From assembly GCF_004358665.1 (NCBI RefSeq), contig NZ_SMZR01000002.1:682001-746000 (forward strand): 64,000 bases of DNA, read 5' to 3'. The notes beneath the pieces were generated by a model, which was given only the letters and a program-made list of their open reading frames with translations, was not told the DNA's origin and made no database searches. The translations under genes and the position numbers were made by a program. Below are positions 61,812-64,000 of the stretch, one piece after another. Source of the stretch: Jeotgalibacillus sp. S-D1. Its GTDB lineage: Bacteria; Bacillota; Bacilli; Bacillales; Jeotgalibacillaceae. Each line of letters starts with the position of its first letter. Position 1 is the stretch's first letter.

Positions 61812-62705
61812 CTAGTAATGTACTTTTTCTCTTCTCATAAAGAATTGCAGAACCAGTACGGTGATGAGCGATAAAATCAGGATCATCACGCCGATCGTTG
61901 CCCCGTAGCCAAAATTGAATTGTACAAATGCCTGCTGGTATAAATACGAGCCCATGACATGCGTAGCATTATTTGGTCCTCCGCCTGTCATAATCTGCAC
62001 AATGATAAAAGAGCCATTTAATGTTGTGATGACAATATATAAAATTGAGATTTTAATTTGAGGCCATACCAGCGGAAGAGTAACCTTCCAGAATTGCTGC
62101 CATTCATTTGCTCCATCAATTTCTGCTGCTTCATAGTAGCTTTTGGATACATTTGAAATTCCGCCAATGAGCATCAGCATGAATAAACCGATCCCCGCCC
62201 AAATTGATGGAAGCACTAGGCTCGGTAAAGCCCAATCCTCGTCGCCAAGCCAGGGCCTTGCCCATTCTCCCAATCCCATAAACTCCAATCCTGAATTAAC
62301 GAGACCAAGACTCGGATTATAAATAAAAGTCCACAGAATCCCGATTACCACGACAGACATAATATTAGGAAAGAAAAACACCACTCGATAAAAAGGTGCT
62401 TCCTTAATTTTCAGTTGGGTAAGCGCCACAGCGAAAAAGATTGCCAGGATCATAATTCCGAACACCTTAGTGATCACTAAAAAGTAGTCGTGAAGAATTG
62501 TTCTTGGAAAGATTTTATCTTTCAGAAGCTGCTGGTAATTATCGAATCCAATAAACTCACGGCTGGATGAAGATCCTGACCAATCAAAAAATGAATAGTA
62601 TAGTCCACTAAACAAAGGATAAAGTGTAAAAATCGAAAATAATATAAACGTTGGAACCAAACAAAAAGCTAAAAATAGATACTTTTGCTTTTTCGACTGT
62701 ACCAT
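61812..62705 (-). CDS. ABC sugar transporter permease (MalF-like), second system
   Basis: About 297 residues. LVPTFILFSIFTLYPLFSGL for helix 1, FIGFDNYQQLLKD before helix 2 with no large insertion, and EAA loop EAAEIDGANEWQQFWKVTLP. ATG 62705 is supported by AAAGAGTG; an in-frame TTG at 62741 has no ribosome-binding site. It differs from the first-system permease mainly by lacking the extracytoplasmic insertion. Confidence 0.92.
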   Translation of the reverse strand: MVQSKKQKYLFLAFCLVPTFILFSIFTLYPLFSGLYYSFFDWSGSSSSREFIGFDNYQQLLKDKIFPRTILHDYFLVITKVFGIMILAIFFAVALTQLKIKEAPFYRVVFFFPNIMSVVVIGILWTFIYNPSLGLVNSGLEFMGLGEWARPWLGDEDWALPSLVLPSIWAGIGLFMLMLIGGISNVSKSYYEAAEIDGANEWQQFWKVTLPLVWPQIKISILYIVITTLNGSFIIVQIMTGGGPNNATHVMGSYLYQQAFVQFNFGYGATIGVMILILSLITVLVLQFFMRREKVHY

Positions 62706-62749
62706 CCAATCACTCTTTCTTTTTGTTTTCAATCGCTTCAATAAGCAGA

Positions 62750-62917
62750 ATGAGGCTGGGACAAATGTGTCTCAACCTCATCTAACCGGTTCACTGCGCT
62801 TCAGGTGGACGCTTTCCGCAGGGACTTCGCTTGAGCCCTCCTCAGGCTTCGCCTTGTGGGGTCTTAAGCGCCGTCAAATCCTGCACGAGTCGCCACCTTC
62901 CGCTCCGTTCACCTCGT
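62750..62917 (-). repeat. GC-rich interspersed repeat with attached hairpin inside the second sugar operon
   Basis: Begins with ATGAGGCTGGGACA paired with TGTCTCAACCTCAT (62750-62781), then the same GC-rich body as 46208-46378, ending CGCTCCGTTCACCTCGT. It occupies most of the 278-nt gap between the binding-protein stop (62984) and the first permease start (62705), the same position as the triple hairpin in the first sugar operon. Confidence 0.82.
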
Positions 62918-62983
62918 AGCTGAGAAAAACAGACTCCATTTACATGGCTTTCTCACATCTTCATGCCTTTTTAAACGTCTGAT

Positions 62984-64000
62984 TTAATTGCGGTATTCTG
63001 CAGCTGCCGCCTCTGCTTCTTCCACAAATTCTTCTGCTGTAATATTACCGAGCATTAGAGATAGAAGTGAGTTTCCAATCGGCGTTTCCAAATCTGCGCT
63101 CATTGGATGCGGTTTTTGGTAAATCTGTACCTGTTCCGGATCATTAATCATTGCGTTGGCATCTTTTAAGTAAGCTGGAACATTTTCGTTTTCAGTTAGA
63201 TCCACACCTGAAATGTTCATGATTGCTCCTGTATGCTCTGAGAATGAAACCGCATAGTCTCTTTTAAATACGAATTCAACAAAAGCTTCTGCTGCTTCTT
63301 TATTTTCAGCGTTCTCTGCAATGGCAAGCGGACGTAAATCAGGCACGATGCCAAACGGCTGGCCTGGATCCTGCATAGGTGAAGGAATAAAGCCAAACTC
63401 CAAATCCTCCGGTGTATCGTTTGCCATTTCATTTGGAAGCCAGAAGCCTACAGGTACAAATGCGTTTTTATGAAGAAGGAAATTCATTTGTGACTGTGTA
63501 TGGTTGAGAGCTCCTAAGCCGGAATCAAAGAATCCTGCTTTTTGCATTTCCTCTACCTTTTTCATTGTTTGCAGCACAGCATCGCTTGTCCATGCTCCTT
63601 CAGCACCTGTGATTACGTCAGCCAGCAGTTCTTCTCCGCCAGCTGCACCGAATGCCGGATACAATACACCGCGCAGGAAGTAGTAAGGATGCTGTCCGCT
63701 TGTCACAAACGGATCGATATCTTCTTTTTCTTTTATGTCTCCCATTGATTCCATAAAGCTGTCAAAATCGGTTGGGACTTCAAACCCTTCCGCTTCGAAC
63801 CAGGCTTTATCATACCAGGTGCCCCATGTATCAAATACAAGCGGCAGGCTGAAAATTTCCCCATCATGTTTATCAGGATCCACAATGAAATTATCGATCA
63901 GCGGCGAGCCGTCCTCTAATTCGATTCCTTCCACCAGCTCCGTAAGATTAGCCAGCTGTCCATCCTCAATCATTTGCGTTTCGCTTGAACCGGCACCATC
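62984..64000 (-). CDS. ABC sugar transporter, substrate-binding protein (N-terminus beyond window)
   Basis: 339 codons are visible; the frame stays open to base 64000, so the signal peptide and first lobe start are missing. LPLVFDTWGTWYDKAWFEAEGF, GLGALNHTQSQMNFLL and AAEAFVEFVFKRDYAVSFSE match class 1 sugar-binding proteins. It delivers a sugar to the two permeases downstream (61812 and 60938). It is a different protein from the binding protein at 51424. Confidence 0.93.
   Translation of the reverse strand, partial: DGAGSSETQMIEDGQLANLTELVEGIELEDGSPLIDNFIVDPDKHDGEIFSLPLVFDTWGTWYDKAWFEAEGFEVPTDFDSFMESMGDIKEKEDIDPFVTSGQHPYYFLRGVLYPAFGAAGGEELLADVITGAEGAWTSDAVLQTMKKVEEMQKAGFFDSGLGALNHTQSQMNFLLHKNAFVPVGFWLPNEMANDTPEDLEFGFIPSPMQDPGQPFGIVPDLRPLAIAENAENKEAAEAFVEFVFKRDYAVSFSEHTGAIMNISGVDLTENENVPAYLKDANAMINDPEQVQIYQKPHPMSADLETPIGNSLLSLMLGNITAEEFVEEAEAAAAEYRN

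Overview
The window looks like the chromosome of a low-to-moderate GC, Gram-positive member of the Bacillales, either Bacillaceae or a close relative such as the Jeotgalibacillus/Planococcus side of the order. The support is purine-rich Shine-Dalgarno sites, frequent GTG and TTG starts, T-box and S-box leaders, CcpA-type cre sites, a B. subtilis-like argCJBD-carAB-argF cluster, and ywbE/ywbD, DUF2642 and spore-coat-type manganese catalase genes. Genus assignment is inference. I see no rRNA, tRNA, CRISPR array, prophage or intact transposase gene.

Layout. 1-4925: an arsenic resistance operon on the + strand (end of arsR, arsB, arsC, arsD, arsA, a dual-specificity phosphatase, a HesB-like protein). 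5420-6878: a second arsenic/metal unit on the minus strand (ArsR repressor, CSCS-type permease, 31-residue Cys-Cys peptide) with three near-identical operator palindromes. 6973-11514: an alpha/beta hydrolase, an S-box-controlled flavin monooxygenase plus ATP-grasp ligase, and a CBS/CorC membrane protein. 11719-12161: a noncoding element bounded by terminal inverted repeats. 12220-18892: an M20 dipeptidase and a cre-controlled two-subunit sodium:solute symporter operon with a DUF294 regulator and a DnaQ-like exonuclease. 19350-30380: housekeeping and stress genes (Mn catalase, YwbE, XPD-type helicase, RNA methyltransferase, HemD-like, MsrAB, T-box-controlled ArgS). 30544-34246: a receiver-only regulator with a lost phospho-acceptor, a VOC protein, an AraC regulator and a divergent drug exporter. 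34682-44090: arginine biosynthesis. 44371-50147: SDR, DUF2500, stress protein, aldo-keto reductase, HAD phosphatase. 50354-59131: a LacI-regulated ABC sugar uptake and catabolic operon with ThuA, two Gfo/Idh/MocA dehydrogenases and a TIM-barrel isomerase. 60026-64000: a second ABC sugar transporter with an RpiR regulator, running off the end.

How they fit. The two arsenic units cover oxyanion reduction, As(III) chaperoning and pumping, and a separately regulated permease. The two sugar clusters share a design: binding protein and two permeases but no ATPase, so each probably borrows a shared MsmX-type ATPase. In both, a hairpin-rich intergenic repeat sits between the binding-protein gene and the first permease, as expected for keeping the binding protein in excess.

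Most unusual signal. Four copies (at three loci) of an apparently undescribed intergenic element: nine TATCGATCA-like boxes, five and then four at an almost perfect 21-nt pitch, with one 29-30-nt interval always between boxes 5 and 6, and a last box that always reads TATCGGTC. The second strongest is a triple tandem 125-bp hairpin repeat whose stems differ between copies but stay paired (compensatory changes).
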